Below are positions 1-8,836 of a stretch of DNA of 41,990 nt, piece by piece. The notes under the pieces were generated by a model, which was not told where the DNA came from, did no database searches, and saw only the letters and a program-made list of their open reading frames with translations. The translations under genes and the position numbers were made by a program. Position 1 is the stretch's first letter, and each line of letters starts with the position of its first letter. Origin of the DNA: an uncultured Clostridia bacterium (GTDB lineage: Bacteria > Bacillota > Clostridia > TANB77 > CAG-508); assembly GCA_934184665.1 (NCBI GenBank), contig CAKPSX010000014.1, positions 1 through 41,990 of the forward strand, given 5' to 3'.

Positions 1-310
1 CTGATTCACGATTTATTAATCTTACTTTTACGTGTAATCTTGTTGAATATGTTGCATCTCTTTCTTTTGCTTCTTCTAATGTGTATTTTGTTTTTTCTTC
101 CATGTAATAGTCGAAAAATTCTAGAACTAAATTTCCTGTATAGTCTACTATTGGTGAAATGTCTTTTAATACTTCTCCAAGTCCTTCTTCTACGAACCAA
201 TCATATGAATCTTTTTGTACTTTGATTAGGTTTGGCATTTCGATATAGTCGCCTACTTTTGAGAAATCCTTACGTGATGCTTTTTCGTATTTAACTTCTT
301 TGATTTTCAA
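1..310 (-). CDS. rpoB: RNA polymerase subunit beta, N-terminal part (runs off left edge)
   Basis: Only the first 103 codons are in the window; the frame is open to base 1. The protein contains MPNLIKVQKDSYDWF, then DISPIVDYTGNLVLEF, then KYTLEEAKERDATYS and VKVRLINRES, which is the conserved N-terminal (protrusion/lobe) sequence of bacterial RpoB, the catalytic beta subunit of RNA polymerase. The start is a TTG at 310-308, preceded by AAGGAG with 9 bases between; no ATG fits as well. No rplL or other ribosomal gene lies directly upstream: the next gene, lemA, is divergent, so rpoB begins its own transcript from the promoter at 498-527. Identification is firm; the rest of the gene is outside the window. 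Confidence 0.96.
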   Translation of the reverse strand, partial: MKIKEVKYEKASRKDFSKVGDYIEMPNLIKVQKDSYDWFVEEGLGEVLKDISPIVDYTGNLVLEFFDYYMEEKTKYTLEEAKERDATYSTRLHVKVRLINRES

Positions 311-497
311 AATAAATCACTCCTTAAAAAAATTTAAGCAGATGTAAAACTTTTTAGAAAAATCCCTTCTTAATGTGCATTTTCATACAATTTCTGATTT
401 TGTCTGCTCTACAATTTCTTCCATTTTATTTCCATACACTTAATTCTTATTTTTCTAATTTCTCTTGAATTAATATTTTTCATAATATACGCTAAAT

Positions 498-527
498 ATT
501 TTATCATATTTTACCAATGTTTGTCAA
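498..527 (-). promoter_or_regulatory. Promoter of rpoB
   Basis: On the minus strand TTGACA (527-522) is followed by an 18-base spacer and TAAAAT (503-498). Transcription would start near 491, giving a leader of about 180 bases before the TTG start. Confidence 0.7.
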
Positions 528-603
528 TTATTTTTGCCTGATTTTTTCAGGTTTTTTATAAATTTGGACACAAAAAATTTACAAAGAATATTTATCTGTT
601 TTG

Positions 604-632
604 TTGTAAAAAATTTCATTATATGTTAATAT
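604..632 (+). promoter_or_regulatory. Promoter of lemA-htpX
   Basis: TTGTAA (604-609), a 17-base spacer and TAATAT (627-632), with an extended -10 TG at 624-625. It lies about 40 bases before the lemA start. Confidence 0.55.
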
Positions 633-671
633 ATATATTATAAGTTAAAAATGCATAAAGGAGGTATTTTT

Positions 672-1223
672 ATGTGGATTGCATTAGCAGTAATTGCTAT
701 AATTCTAATAGCAATTGTACTTATTTATAATGGTCTTGTTTCTGCTAGATTAAAAGTAGATAATGCATGGAGCCAAATAGATGTACAATTACAAAGAAGA
801 TTTGATTTAATCCCTAATTTTGTTGAAACTGTAAAGGGGTATATGACACACGAATCTGAAACTTTCGAAAAAATAGCAAAATTAAGAACATCTTGGGCAA
901 ATACTTCATCAGTTGGAGAAAAAGCTCAGTTAGATAATGAACTTTCTGGAGCCTTAAAAACAATTATGGCTGTATCTGAAAGTTACCCTGATTTAAAAGC
1001 AAATCAAAACTTTGCAGATTTATCTGAAGAATTAAGAAATACAGAAAATAAGATTTCATTTTCTAGACAATTCTATAATGACAGTGTAACAATGTATAAC
1101 ACAAAATTACAACTTTTCCCTTCAAACATAATAGCAAATATGTTCAATTTCAAACCAAGAGAATTGTTTGCTGTTGAAAATGAAGAAGCTAAGAAAAATG
1201 TAAAAGTTGATTTTAACAAATAA
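672..1223 (+). CDS. lemA: LemA family membrane protein
   Basis: The 183-residue protein starts with a hydrophobic anchor (residues 1-23, MWIALAVIAIILIAIVLIYN), followed by the LemA helical domain with the family signatures LKVDNAWSQIDVQLQRRFDLIPN and the C-terminal FNFKPRELFAVE. LemA proteins are anchored at the membrane with a short external N-terminus and a helical cytoplasmic domain; their biochemical role is not settled. The ATG at 651 is in frame, but AAAGGAGG (657-664) lies inside that extension, so the ATG at 672 is the start. The next gene is htpX, a common pairing, and the two probably form one transcript. Identification is firm at family level. Confidence 0.95.
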   Translation: MWIALAVIAIILIAIVLIYNGLVSARLKVDNAWSQIDVQLQRRFDLIPNFVETVKGYMTHESETFEKIAKLRTSWANTSSVGEKAQLDNELSGALKTIMAVSESYPDLKANQNFADLSEELRNTENKISFSRQFYNDSVTMYNTKLQLFPSNIIANMFNFKPRELFAVENEEAKKNVKVDFNK

Positions 1224-1232
1224 GATAATGTA

Positions 1233-1268
1233 ATGTAGGATTGTTAGCTAACAACCCTACATTTTTTA
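1233..1268 (+). terminator. Stem-loop between lemA and htpX
   Basis: A palindrome TTGTTAGCTAACAA (1241-1254) is extended by GTAGG/CCTAC arms and followed by six T (1262-1267). It looks like a partial terminator, so htpX, which starts 19 bases later, may be expressed at a reduced level. Confidence 0.55.
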
Positions 1269-1286
1269 TAAGAAAGGAGGAATTAT

Positions 1287-2180
1287 ATGTTTGAAGATAT
1301 TAAAAGAAATAAAATAAAATCTGGGCTTATTGTTTTTACTTTTCTGATATTTATTGCATTAATAATATATTACATATGTATGGCATTAGATTTAGGTTCA
1401 GTATCTATTGCAATTGCTATGGTTTTCGCAATAGCATCAACATGGGGCTCTTATTATTATAGTGATAGAATTGTTTTAAGTTTAAATAAAGCAAGACCTG
1501 CAACAAAGGAAGAAAATTTAAGATTAGTTAATATATTAGATTCATTAGTTGTTTCATCAGGGTTACCATGTACACCAAGGCTATATATTGTAGAAGATGC
1601 TCAACCAAACGCATTTGCTACGGGTAGAAATCCACAAAATGCTGTAATATGTGTTACAACAGGACTATTAGATAAACTTGAATATTATGAACTTGAAGGT
1701 GTTTTAGCACATGAAATGGCACATATTAAAAATTATGATATTAGATTATCTGCTGTTGTTTCTGTTATGGTTGGTTTTGTAGTAATGCTTTCAGATTGGT
1801 TTACAAGAATTACTTTCTGGGGCGGAACAAGAGATAGCGATAATGATAATAAGGGAAATGGAATACTTATGCTAATAGGATTAATATTTTTAATTCTTTC
1901 ACCTATATTTGGAAAATTAATGCAATTAGCTGTTTCAAGAAATAGAGAATATCTAGCAGATGCTACAGCTGTTGAATTTACAAGAAATCCTGATGGTTTA
2001 ATCTCTGCACTTGAAAAAATAACTAATGACCCTAATGAATTAAAAGTTGCAAATAATGCTACTGAAAATATGTATATAGTAAATCCTTTTAGATCTGATA
2101 AAAAGAAAAAAACTTCTAGCCTATGGTCAACACACCCTAGCACAGAAGACAGAATTAATGCTTTAAGAAACATAAAATAG
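1287..2180 (+). CDS. htpX: Membrane zinc metalloprotease HtpX
   Basis: The 297-residue protein is an M48 family peptidase that degrades misfolded membrane proteins at the cytoplasmic membrane. Two hydrophobic segments lie at about residues 14-57 and two more at about 155-172 and 192-212. The zinc motif HEMAH is in VLAHEMAHIKNYD, and the third ligand is in SRNREYLADATAVEFTR, where Glu follows the usual R-x-x-E-x-x-A-D pattern. Length is normal for the family. AAAGGAGG lies 8 bases before the ATG. It follows lemA, a common lemA-htpX arrangement. The TAG stop lies inside the terminator it shares with the convergent smc gene. Confidence 0.95.
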   Translation: MFEDIKRNKIKSGLIVFTFLIFIALIIYYICMALDLGSVSIAIAMVFAIASTWGSYYYSDRIVLSLNKARPATKEENLRLVNILDSLVVSSGLPCTPRLYIVEDAQPNAFATGRNPQNAVICVTTGLLDKLEYYELEGVLAHEMAHIKNYDIRLSAVVSVMVGFVVMLSDWFTRITFWGGTRDSDNDNKGNGILMLIGLIFLILSPIFGKLMQLAVSRNREYLADATAVEFTRNPDGLISALEKITNDPNELKVANNATENMYIVNPFRSDKKKKTSSLWSTHPSTEDRINALRNIK

Positions 2181-2202
2181 TGCCTATATTTGGCACTATT
2201 TT
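2174..2202. terminator. Bidirectional terminator shared by htpX and smc
   Basis: A perfect 11-base inverted repeat, AAAATAGTGCC (2174-2184) and its complement (2192-2202), with a 7-base loop. The symmetric TAG of each arm is the stop codon of one gene: htpX (2178-2180) and smc (2198-2196). Confidence 0.9.
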
Positions 2203-5200
2203 AATTTCATTGATAATAATTTTGATATTCCTTTTTCCTCCATTGTTACACCATAAACTGTGTCAGCAACTTCCATTGTTCCTTTTCTGTGTGTAATAAT
2301 TAAGAATTGTGTATCTTTAGAAAATTTCTTTAAATACTCTGCATATCTGTAAACATTTACATCATCAAGAGCTGCTTCAATCTCATCAAGTACACAGAAT
2401 GGAGATGGGTTTATCTTTAATATTGCAAATAATAGTGCAATTGCAGTAAAGGCTTTTTCCCCTCCTGATAGTAACGTCATACTTTGCAGTTTTTTGCCTG
2501 GTGGTTGTACAGTTATTTCTATTCCGCATTCCAAAATATTATTTTCGTCAGTTAAAGTGACTTCAGCTGCTCCTCCTCCAAATAGTTCTTTAAATACTTG
2601 TCCAAAATTCTTATTTATTATTTCAAACTTTTCTTTAAATTGTTGTTTCATTATATTAAGCATATCTTGTATAACTTTTCTAAGTTTGTCCATTGATTCT
2701 TCTAAATCTACTCTTTGTTCACACATAAAGTCATATCTTTCTTTTAGATTTTTATATTCTTCAATAGAATCTACATTAACACTTCCAAGTTCTTTAATAT
2801 CTGTTCTTAAGTTATTTACCTTTCTTTGTGTTAATGCAATATTTTCAGGTTTTCTATACTCACCTACATTATTAGGCGTAAGCTCATATTCTTCCCACAT
2901 TTTATTTATTATATCTGTTATATCTTCTTCAATTTTTGTTTTCTTAACCTCTAGTTTTACAAGTTGTGCTTTTAAGTCTTCAATAATTTTAAATTCATCT
3001 GTTTGTTCTTGCTCTTTTTTAGTTAGTTTTTCATTTTTCTCTATTCTGTCTTTTTTAAGTTTTTCTATAGTCCCTCCACTATTAGCAACTTTCTCTTTAA
3101 TCTTTTCAATATCTTGATTTATCTTTTCTATTTGTTGTTCTAATTCTGAATTTTCTATTTTTGCTTTTTCTATTTTCTCTTTCTTGATTTCTAATGTTTT
3201 ATTATTTGCCTCAATATCATTTTTTATCATTTCAGTAATTTCTTGTAAAGAAACTTCACTCTCAGAAAATGATGATACAGATATTTTTAAGTTTGTTATA
3301 TCTAAATTTAAATTGTCTATATATTCTTGACTGTCTTTATTTGAGTTTGAAAATTCATCAATTTCTTTTTGATCTTTTTCGTTTTCTTCTGTTATATTTT
3401 TTATTTTATTTTCATTTTGTAATTTACTTTCTTCAATATCTTTTTTATTATTTTCTGATTTTATATTTTCTTGTTTTAAATTATCAATTCTCTTTTGAAT
3501 TTTTTCAATATTTTCATCTATTGATAAAATTCTTTGCTTCTCTGTAGCATATGTAATTTCAGTTTCTTGTAATTGCTTTTCTAGTATTTCTATTTCTCCA
3601 ACAGTACTTTCAGATGTTTCTAAGAATTCCACTTTTTCTTTTTCAAGTTTTTCTATTTTTTCATTCAATTGTTTTATTTCTTTTTTTAATTCTTCAATTT
3701 CTTTGCTTCTGCCTAATATGTTTACTGTCTTTTTTGCTACAGAACCACCAGTAATTGCTCCTGATGAGTTTATTATATCTCCTTCTAATGTCACTATTCT
3801 AAAAGAATGTCCATTTTCTTTTGCAATATTTATTGCATTTTGCATATTATCTACAACAACTGTTCTGCCAAGCAGATTAAGTATTATTTGTTCATATTTC
3901 TTACCATATATAACAAGGTCTGAAGCAACTCCTACTATTCCTTGTTTATTTCCTTTTATGTTTTCAATTTTTCTGCCTTTTACAGATGAAATTGGTAAAA
4001 ATGATGCTCTTCCCAATTTATTTTTTCTTAAATGCTCTACTAATTTTTTAGCATCTTGTTCAGTTTCTGTTACAATGTTTTGTATGCTAGCACCTAAGCA
4101 CATTTCTATAGCAACAGCATATTCTTGTGGAACTGATATTATATTTGCTAATACACCATGCATTCCTTTTTCAAGTTCTGGATCTTTTTCACAATCTAGC
4201 AATAAATCTTTAACACTTTTTATATATCCTTCTTTTTCTTTCTCTGTTTCTACCAAGAAATCATGTCTAGATTTTTTCATTCTCATCTCATTTGTCATAT
4301 TAGCAATTTTTAAATCATATTCTTTTGTTTTTCTATCTATTTCTTCTTTTTTTGAATTTACTTTTTCTATACTTTGTAATACTTTATTTCTGTTTGCTTC
4401 TATCTCATAGAATCCTTTTGCAATATCTTCTTTTTTCATTTTTGTTCTATCTAGTTCGAGAATATTATTACTTATTTCTTGTTTTATTTGAGATTGTCTT
4501 TTTTCAATATTATCTAAATTAGCTTTTTGCATACTTATTTCTGATTGTATCTCATATTTGGCATCAATATTTTCTTCTACTCTTTTTTTAATCTTCTCAA
4601 TTTCTAATTCTTTTGTGCTAAGTTTCTCAGTTATGTTTTTTAGCTCTGTTTCTTTTTCATTAAGTTCTTTTTCAAATTTTTCTTTATTTTGTTTTAGATT
4701 ATCTTTTTTGTCTTCTTTTCTTTCTATTTCTTCTTGTAGTTCTTTTATTTTTTGCTTTGTTTGTTCTATTTCTTCTTCATATATTTTTGAATTTTCTATA
4801 TTATTTTCGATTTTAGTTTTTGCAACATTTATATCTGAATTTAATTGTTCAACTTCCTTTTGGCTCTCAAATCCAATATTTTGCATATTTTCTATTTTAG
4901 TTGTTATTTCATCAATATCTTCTTTTAACTGTTCTTTAAGTAATTTTATTTTTTCTAATTTTCCTTCTTCCTGATTTAGCGTTGATTGCATTATTTCTTC
5001 ATCTTTTGTTAATTCTTCTAAAGTTTCTTTATATTTTTCAATATTATATACAAAAAGTCCAACCTCAATATTTTTTAATTCTTCTCTTAAATTCAGATAT
5101 CTTTTTGCTTTATCTGACTGTTGTTGTAAAGGCTCTAAATTTCCCTCGATTTCTGTTAATATATCATTTATTCTAAGTAAATTTAATTTAGTTTGTTCCA

Positions 5201-5741
5201 ATTTTTTTTCTGTTTCATCTTTTCTAGCTCTATATTTTACTATTCCTGCTGCTTCTTCAAATATATGTCTTCTATCTTCTGATTTATTGCTTAATATTTC
5301 ATCTATTTTACCTTGACCAATTATTGAATATCCATCTCTGCCTATTCCTGTATCCATAAATAATTCGATAATATCTTTTAATCTACAAGGAACTTTATTT
5401 ATATAATATCCTGTTTCACCACTTCTATATATTTTTCTTGTTATTGTAACTTCATTATATTCTATTGGTAGCACTCCATCTGCATTATCAAATACCAATG
5501 ATGCCTCTGCAAATCCCAATGGTTTTCTATTTTGTGTTCCAGCAAATATTATATCTTGTGTTTTTTGTCCTCTTAATGATTTCATACTTTGTTCTCCAAG
5601 TATCCATCTTATACAATCTGATATATTGCTTTTACCTGAGCCATTTGGACCTATTACACTTGTTATTCCTGGCATAAATTCTAATACTGTTTTGTCTGCA
5701 AATGACTTAAATCCTTGCATTTCTAGTCTTTTTAAATACAT
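2196..5741 (-). CDS. smc: Chromosome partition protein SMC
   Basis: The 1181-residue ATPase is the core of the SMC-ScpAB condensin that organises and segregates the chromosome. Walker A is GPNGSGKSN (residues 31-39). Two very long coiled coils flank a central hinge (about 500-650, including GVLANIISVPQEYAVAIE and GSVAKK). The C-terminal head has the signature LSGGEKAFTAIALLF and Walker B PFCVLDEIEAALDD, so both halves of the ATPase site are intact. A GTG at 5750 is in frame, but its GTG is part of AAGGTG, the ribosome site for the ATG at 5741; MYLKRLEMQGFKSF is also the usual family N-terminus. It stands alone between a terminator upstream and the shared terminator downstream, not beside rnc or ftsY. 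Confidence 0.97.
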   Translation of the reverse strand: MYLKRLEMQGFKSFADKTVLEFMPGITSVIGPNGSGKSNISDCIRWILGEQSMKSLRGQKTQDIIFAGTQNRKPLGFAEASLVFDNADGVLPIEYNEVTITRKIYRSGETGYYINKVPCRLKDIIELFMDTGIGRDGYSIIGQGKIDEILSNKSEDRRHIFEEAAGIVKYRARKDETEKKLEQTKLNLLRINDILTEIEGNLEPLQQQSDKAKRYLNLREELKNIEVGLFVYNIEKYKETLEELTKDEEIMQSTLNQEEGKLEKIKLLKEQLKEDIDEITTKIENMQNIGFESQKEVEQLNSDINVAKTKIENNIENSKIYEEEIEQTKQKIKELQEEIERKEDKKDNLKQNKEKFEKELNEKETELKNITEKLSTKELEIEKIKKRVEENIDAKYEIQSEISMQKANLDNIEKRQSQIKQEISNNILELDRTKMKKEDIAKGFYEIEANRNKVLQSIEKVNSKKEEIDRKTKEYDLKIANMTNEMRMKKSRHDFLVETEKEKEGYIKSVKDLLLDCEKDPELEKGMHGVLANIISVPQEYAVAIEMCLGASIQNIVTETEQDAKKLVEHLRKNKLGRASFLPISSVKGRKIENIKGNKQGIVGVASDLVIYGKKYEQIILNLLGRTVVVDNMQNAINIAKENGHSFRIVTLEGDIINSSGAITGGSVAKKTVNILGRSKEIEELKKEIKQLNEKIEKLEKEKVEFLETSESTVGEIEILEKQLQETEITYATEKQRILSIDENIEKIQKRIDNLKQENIKSENNKKDIEESKLQNENKIKNITEENEKDQKEIDEFSNSNKDSQEYIDNLNLDITNLKISVSSFSESEVSLQEITEMIKNDIEANNKTLEIKKEKIEKAKIENSELEQQIEKINQDIEKIKEKVANSGGTIEKLKKDRIEKNEKLTKKEQEQTDEFKIIEDLKAQLVKLEVKKTKIEEDITDIINKMWEEYELTPNNVGEYRKPENIALTQRKVNNLRTDIKELGSVNVDSIEEYKNLKERYDFMCEQRVDLEESMDKLRKVIQDMLNIMKQQFKEKFEIINKNFGQVFKELFGGGAAEVTLTDENNILECGIEITVQPPGKKLQSMTLLSGGEKAFTAIALLFAILKINPSPFCVLDEIEAALDDVNVYRYAEYLKKFSKDTQFLIITHRKGTMEVADTVYGVTMEEKGISKLLSMKLK

Positions 5742-5774
5742 TTTCTTCACCTTTTTATTTCTATTTCTTGTTGT

Positions 5775-5803
5775 ATTTTATCGTAAAATACGAAAAATAG
5801 CAA
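5775..5803 (-). promoter_or_regulatory. Promoter of smc
   Basis: TTGCTA (5803-5798), 17 bases, TAAAAT (5780-5775) on the minus strand. The -35 box lies in an arm of the upstream kinase terminator. Confidence 0.6.
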
Positions 5804-5820
5804 GTAATCTTGCTATTTTT
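5793..5820 (-). terminator. Terminator of the two-component operon
   Basis: Perfect 12-base stem AAAAATAGCAAG (5793-5804) with a TAAT loop and its complement (5809-5820). On the minus strand it ends in a T run, just after the kinase stop codon. Confidence 0.85.
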
Positions 5821-5835
5821 GAATTGTTTATACAA

Positions 5836-7341
5836 TTATAACTGTTCCTCTGATGCTCTATCAATTTCAAAATAAAATTCTACACCATTATATTTATTTT
5901 CTACTCCGAATCTATTTCCATAATTGTTCATAATTGCTCTAACAATAGATAGTCCTATTCCGCTTCCTCCATCATCTCTATTACGTGCTTCATCTGCTTT
6001 GAAAAATCTATTCCAAACTCTTGATAAGTTTTCCTCTGAAATATTATCTCCTGTGTTAAATACAGTAATTCGAACTTTATCATCTTTAATATCATTAGTT
6101 ATTTTTATATATTTTTCTCCATTAATTTCCTTTACATGCTTTATAGCATTTGTCAAATAATTAGTTATTACTTGGCTAATATAAAAATCATCTGCATATA
6201 CATATATTTTTTCATCTGGATTAAATTGTATTTGCACATTTTTTTCTGCTATCATAACATGTGAAGTTCTTAATATTTCTTTTTCAAGTTCAACTATATC
6301 AAATACTGTATTATTAAATTCTCTTTTCTCATATTCAAGTCTTGTTAATTCTAATAACTGTTTTACAAGCTTATCCATTTTATTAGTTTCATCTAATATT
6401 ACTTCTGCATAAAATTTTCTGCTTTCTTCATCAGCATTTACATTTTCTAAAAGCCCTTCACTATATCCTTGTATCAAAGCAATTGGTGTTTTTAATTCAT
6501 GTGATACATCTGATATAAAGCTTTTTCTCATTTCATCTATTTTAGACTTTTTCTCTATATCTTTTTCAAGTTCAATATTTGTTTTTCTTAATTGATTTAT
6601 CGTTTTTTCAAGCTTATCAGACATTATATTTATGCTTTTTCCCAGTTCATTTATTTCATCATCATCTGTAACAACATATTTATGACTAAAGTCTAAGTTT
6701 GACATTTTTTTAGCAATTGAATTTAATTCTGATATTGGGTCACTAAATCTTTTTGATATATATATTATTGCAAATGTTCCTAAAAATATTACTATTCCTG
6801 CTATCAAATATAAAAACCTATTTGAAATTCTTACACTTTCTTGTATTGATGAAAGTGGAAGTCTAATATACACTCCATATCCATTATCAAGGTGTCCTGT
6901 TAGCAATATATAATTCATTCTTGTTTCTGTATCTTTTACATTCATTATTTCTATATTATCAGCTTCTTCTATTAATTTATATTCTTGTTTTCTGTTCAGT
7001 CCCCAAAATTCTACTATTCTTCTAATATTAGATAAAAAATCTTTATTTGACAAATAAAGAACCACATCATTAGTATCTTTTATTATTATATCAAAATTGT
7101 TTTTTATTGCAATCTTGTTTAGCTCATCTTCTATATTAGTAACTTCACTATTCCCATTATAATAGTCATTAATCTGACTATATACTGTTTTTAGGCTATT
7201 ACTTTTTATATATTGATAATACTTTTCTAATACAAATTTATTTACTACAATTAGAAATACTATAATTGAAATTACAGTTATGCATAAAATTAAAAATAGT
7301 TTGCCTCTAACTGTTTTTACTTTTTTCTTCAAATTTCCCAT
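5836..7341 (-). CDS. Sensor histidine kinase with HAMP domain
   Basis: The 501-residue membrane kinase has a transmembrane helix at about residues 14-34, an extracytoplasmic sensor region at 35-175, a second helix at 177-197, a HAMP domain ending near 250, a HisKA domain with the phosphorylated His in SDVSHELKTPIALIQGYS, and a HATPase_c domain with the N box (NYLTNAIKHV) and G boxes (GSGIGLSIVRAI). It would phosphorylate the regulator encoded 27 bases upstream. The sensor region shows no motif I recognise, so the signal is unknown; it resembles the VanS/BaeS class only in layout. GGAGG lies 16 bases from the ATG, longer than usual, so the start carries some doubt. Confidence 0.93.
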   Translation of the reverse strand: MGNLKKKVKTVRGKLFLILCITVISIIVFLIVVNKFVLEKYYQYIKSNSLKTVYSQINDYYNGNSEVTNIEDELNKIAIKNNFDIIIKDTNDVVLYLSNKDFLSNIRRIVEFWGLNRKQEYKLIEEADNIEIMNVKDTETRMNYILLTGHLDNGYGVYIRLPLSSIQESVRISNRFLYLIAGIVIFLGTFAIIYISKRFSDPISELNSIAKKMSNLDFSHKYVVTDDDEINELGKSINIMSDKLEKTINQLRKTNIELEKDIEKKSKIDEMRKSFISDVSHELKTPIALIQGYSEGLLENVNADEESRKFYAEVILDETNKMDKLVKQLLELTRLEYEKREFNNTVFDIVELEKEILRTSHVMIAEKNVQIQFNPDEKIYVYADDFYISQVITNYLTNAIKHVKEINGEKYIKITNDIKDDKVRITVFNTGDNISEENLSRVWNRFFKADEARNRDDGGSGIGLSIVRAIMNNYGNRFGVENKYNGVEFYFEIDRASEEQL

Positions 7342-7368
7342 AATCGAATTTTGCTTTCCTCCATATAT

Positions 7369-8049
7369 CTATTTCTTTACTTCAAATTTATATCCTATTC
7401 CTCTTATTGTTTCAATATATTTGCCTTTTTTCCCCAGTTTATGTCTAATTTTTTTTATATGACTATCAATTGTTCTTGAATCCCCATAATAATCATAATT
7501 CCAAACGTTATTTAGTATTTTGTCTCTTGATAATGCAATATTTTCATTTTCTAATAAATATTTTAATAATTCATATTCTCTTAAGCTTAAATCAATTGGT
7601 TTTCCATCTACTTTTACTGTTCTACCTTCTACATCAAGTGTTATTCCATCATAATCTTTTACTTCTTTAATATCTCCATATGTTCTTTTAAGTATCGCTT
7701 CAACTCTCGCAACTAATATTTTAGGGCTAAATGGTTTAGATATATATTCATCAACACCCAATTCAAAGCCAAATAATTCATCTTGTTCTTCTCCTCTTGC
7801 TGTTAACATTATTACAGGTACTTTTGATTCTTGTCTTATTTTTCTTAAAACTGACCACCCATCAAGTTTTGGCATCATTACATCTAATAATATTAATTTT
7901 ATTTTGTTTTTATTTTCTTCATATACTTCTATTGCTTTTTCACCATCTTCAGCTTCAAGTGTTTGATATCCCTTTGCTGACAAGAAATCTTTTAATAATT
8001 TTCTCATTCTTGATTCATCATCAACAATTAATATATATATACCCTCCAT
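7369..8049 (-). CDS. OmpR-family response regulator
   Basis: The 226-residue protein has a receiver domain (acidic pair in ILIVDDES, phospho-acceptor Asp in LILLDVMMPKLDG, Lys in EYISKPFSP) and a C-terminal winged-helix domain (RTVKVDGKPIDLSLREYELL, RTIDSHIKKIRHKLG, IETIRGIGYKFE). It is the transcription factor partner of the kinase that follows. AAAGGA lies 10 bases before the ATG. The target genes cannot be told from the sequence. The upstream 199 bases contain a TATAAT near 8130 on the minus strand but no good -35 box. Confidence 0.95.
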   Translation of the reverse strand: MEGIYILIVDDESRMRKLLKDFLSAKGYQTLEAEDGEKAIEVYEENKNKIKLILLDVMMPKLDGWSVLRKIRQESKVPVIMLTARGEEQDELFGFELGVDEYISKPFSPKILVARVEAILKRTYGDIKEVKDYDGITLDVEGRTVKVDGKPIDLSLREYELLKYLLENENIALSRDKILNNVWNYDYYGDSRTIDSHIKKIRHKLGKKGKYIETIRGIGYKFEVKK

Positions 8050-8201
8050 TTTATCACATTCCTTTCTTTAAAATACTATACAGAGTCAACTTAAAAATTA
8101 TAATTTTTTAAATTATGTTTATTTAATAATTATATCTTATTTCTATGTCTTTTTTGTGAAAATTAATTTTTTATGAATCAAAAATGTTTGCATTATTTTT
8201 A

Positions 8202-8231
8202 AAGCAGACATACCAATTGATATGTCTGCTT
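8202..8231 (-). terminator. Terminator of the small lipoprotein gene
   Basis: Perfect 11-base stem AAGCAGACATA (8202-8212), 8-base loop, complement at 8221-8231. On the minus strand it is followed by TTTAAAAAT. Confidence 0.8.
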
Positions 8232-8248
8232 ATTAATGCTTGTTCGAA

Positions 8249-8653
8249 TTATGTAGTCTCAACTATGAGACATACATATTCTCTATATCTTCCTGTTCCT
8301 ACCCCGTCTTCAGGGCAGTTGCAACAGAGATAATAGGTTCCTGCCCCATCTATTTCTGCTTGAAATAGCTTGTTGCAATCGTCACATCTGAATGTGACGT
8401 CAATAGTATCACCATATTTCATGCGTACCTTTACAGGGTTTTCGACGCATAACTCTTCTCCAGTCTTCATTCCAGAACCATTATAGCTTTGTTTTTGTTC
8501 TGTTCTACCATTAGGTAGAGTAACTTCAATGGTGGCATGGTTTGGGTCTGAAAGTTGAGGTACAGCTGTCTGCCTTTCCTTACAAGCCTCAAGAGCAATG
8601 GACAGAACCACTATAACAAGCACAATCACGATGATATTTCTAATACCTTTCAT
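8249..8653 (-). CDS. Small cysteine-containing lipoprotein-like protein
   Basis: I do not recognise this 134-residue protein. A short basic start (MKGIRN) leads into a hydrophobic segment (about residues 7-23) ending LEAC, a plausible lipobox, so it is probably exported and lipid-anchored. The C-terminal half has CDDC and, about 20 residues later, CCNC, a pattern that could hold zinc or form disulfides. AAAGGA lies 8 bases before the ATG at 8653; an in-frame TTG two codons earlier is less likely. Base composition differs sharply from its neighbours: 78 of 180 bases at 8281-8460 are G or C (43%), whereas the adjoining kinase is near 25%, and CCC, CGT and GGG codons appear. This suggests recent acquisition. 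It lies downstream of rpoD, with its own promoter candidate. Confidence 0.75.
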   Translation of the reverse strand: MKGIRNIIVIVLVIVVLSIALEACKERQTAVPQLSDPNHATIEVTLPNGRTEQKQSYNGSGMKTGEELCVENPVKVRMKYGDTIDVTFRCDDCNKLFQAEIDGAGTYYLCCNCPEDGVGTGRYREYVCLIVETT

Positions 8654-8730
8654 AATCAAGTTCCTTTCTTTGAGTATATATTCATGCTTTTTGTCTTGAT
8701 ATTAAAAATATTTTGTGTTGAAATTCAATT

Positions 8731-8754
8731 ATACTAAAAAACTGTTTTTAGTAT
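8731..8754. promoter_or_regulatory. Inverted repeat over a -10-like box
   Basis: Perfect 10-base arms ATACTAAAAA (8731-8740) and TTTTTAGTAT (8745-8754), 4-base spacer. On the minus strand a TATAAT (8733-8728) overlaps one arm. It could be an operator before the lipoprotein gene or a weak AT-rich stem. Confidence 0.35.
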
Positions 8755-8836
8755 ATAGAATTCCTTTGGAATAACATCTCCTTTCTGTTTGTAAATTTTT
8801 GTTTTCGTCATTCCTTTCTATAATGTGATTACACTT

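Larger units (their letters stand above)
311..671. other. rpoB/lemA divergent intergenic region with long rpoB leader
   Basis: This 361-base gene-free stretch holds the two divergent promoters and the rpoB leader (about 491 to 311). In the leader, GCAGA at 338-342 can pair with TCTGC at 403-407, but the stem is weak and I cannot assign it to a known leader class. A 24-codon ATG frame in the leader has no ribosome site. Confidence 0.5.

Noticed and set aside
420..495. A 24-codon ATG frame in the rpoB leader
   Set aside because: No ribosome site, and it starts almost at the predicted transcription start.
2494..5677. Plus-strand frames opposite smc
   Set aside because: Leu/Phe/Ser-rich antisense shadows of the coiled-coil coding region.
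8731..8754. Inverted repeat as the rpoD terminator
   Set aside because: It is almost purely A/T, lies about 120 bases beyond the rpoD stop, and a promoter lies between them.
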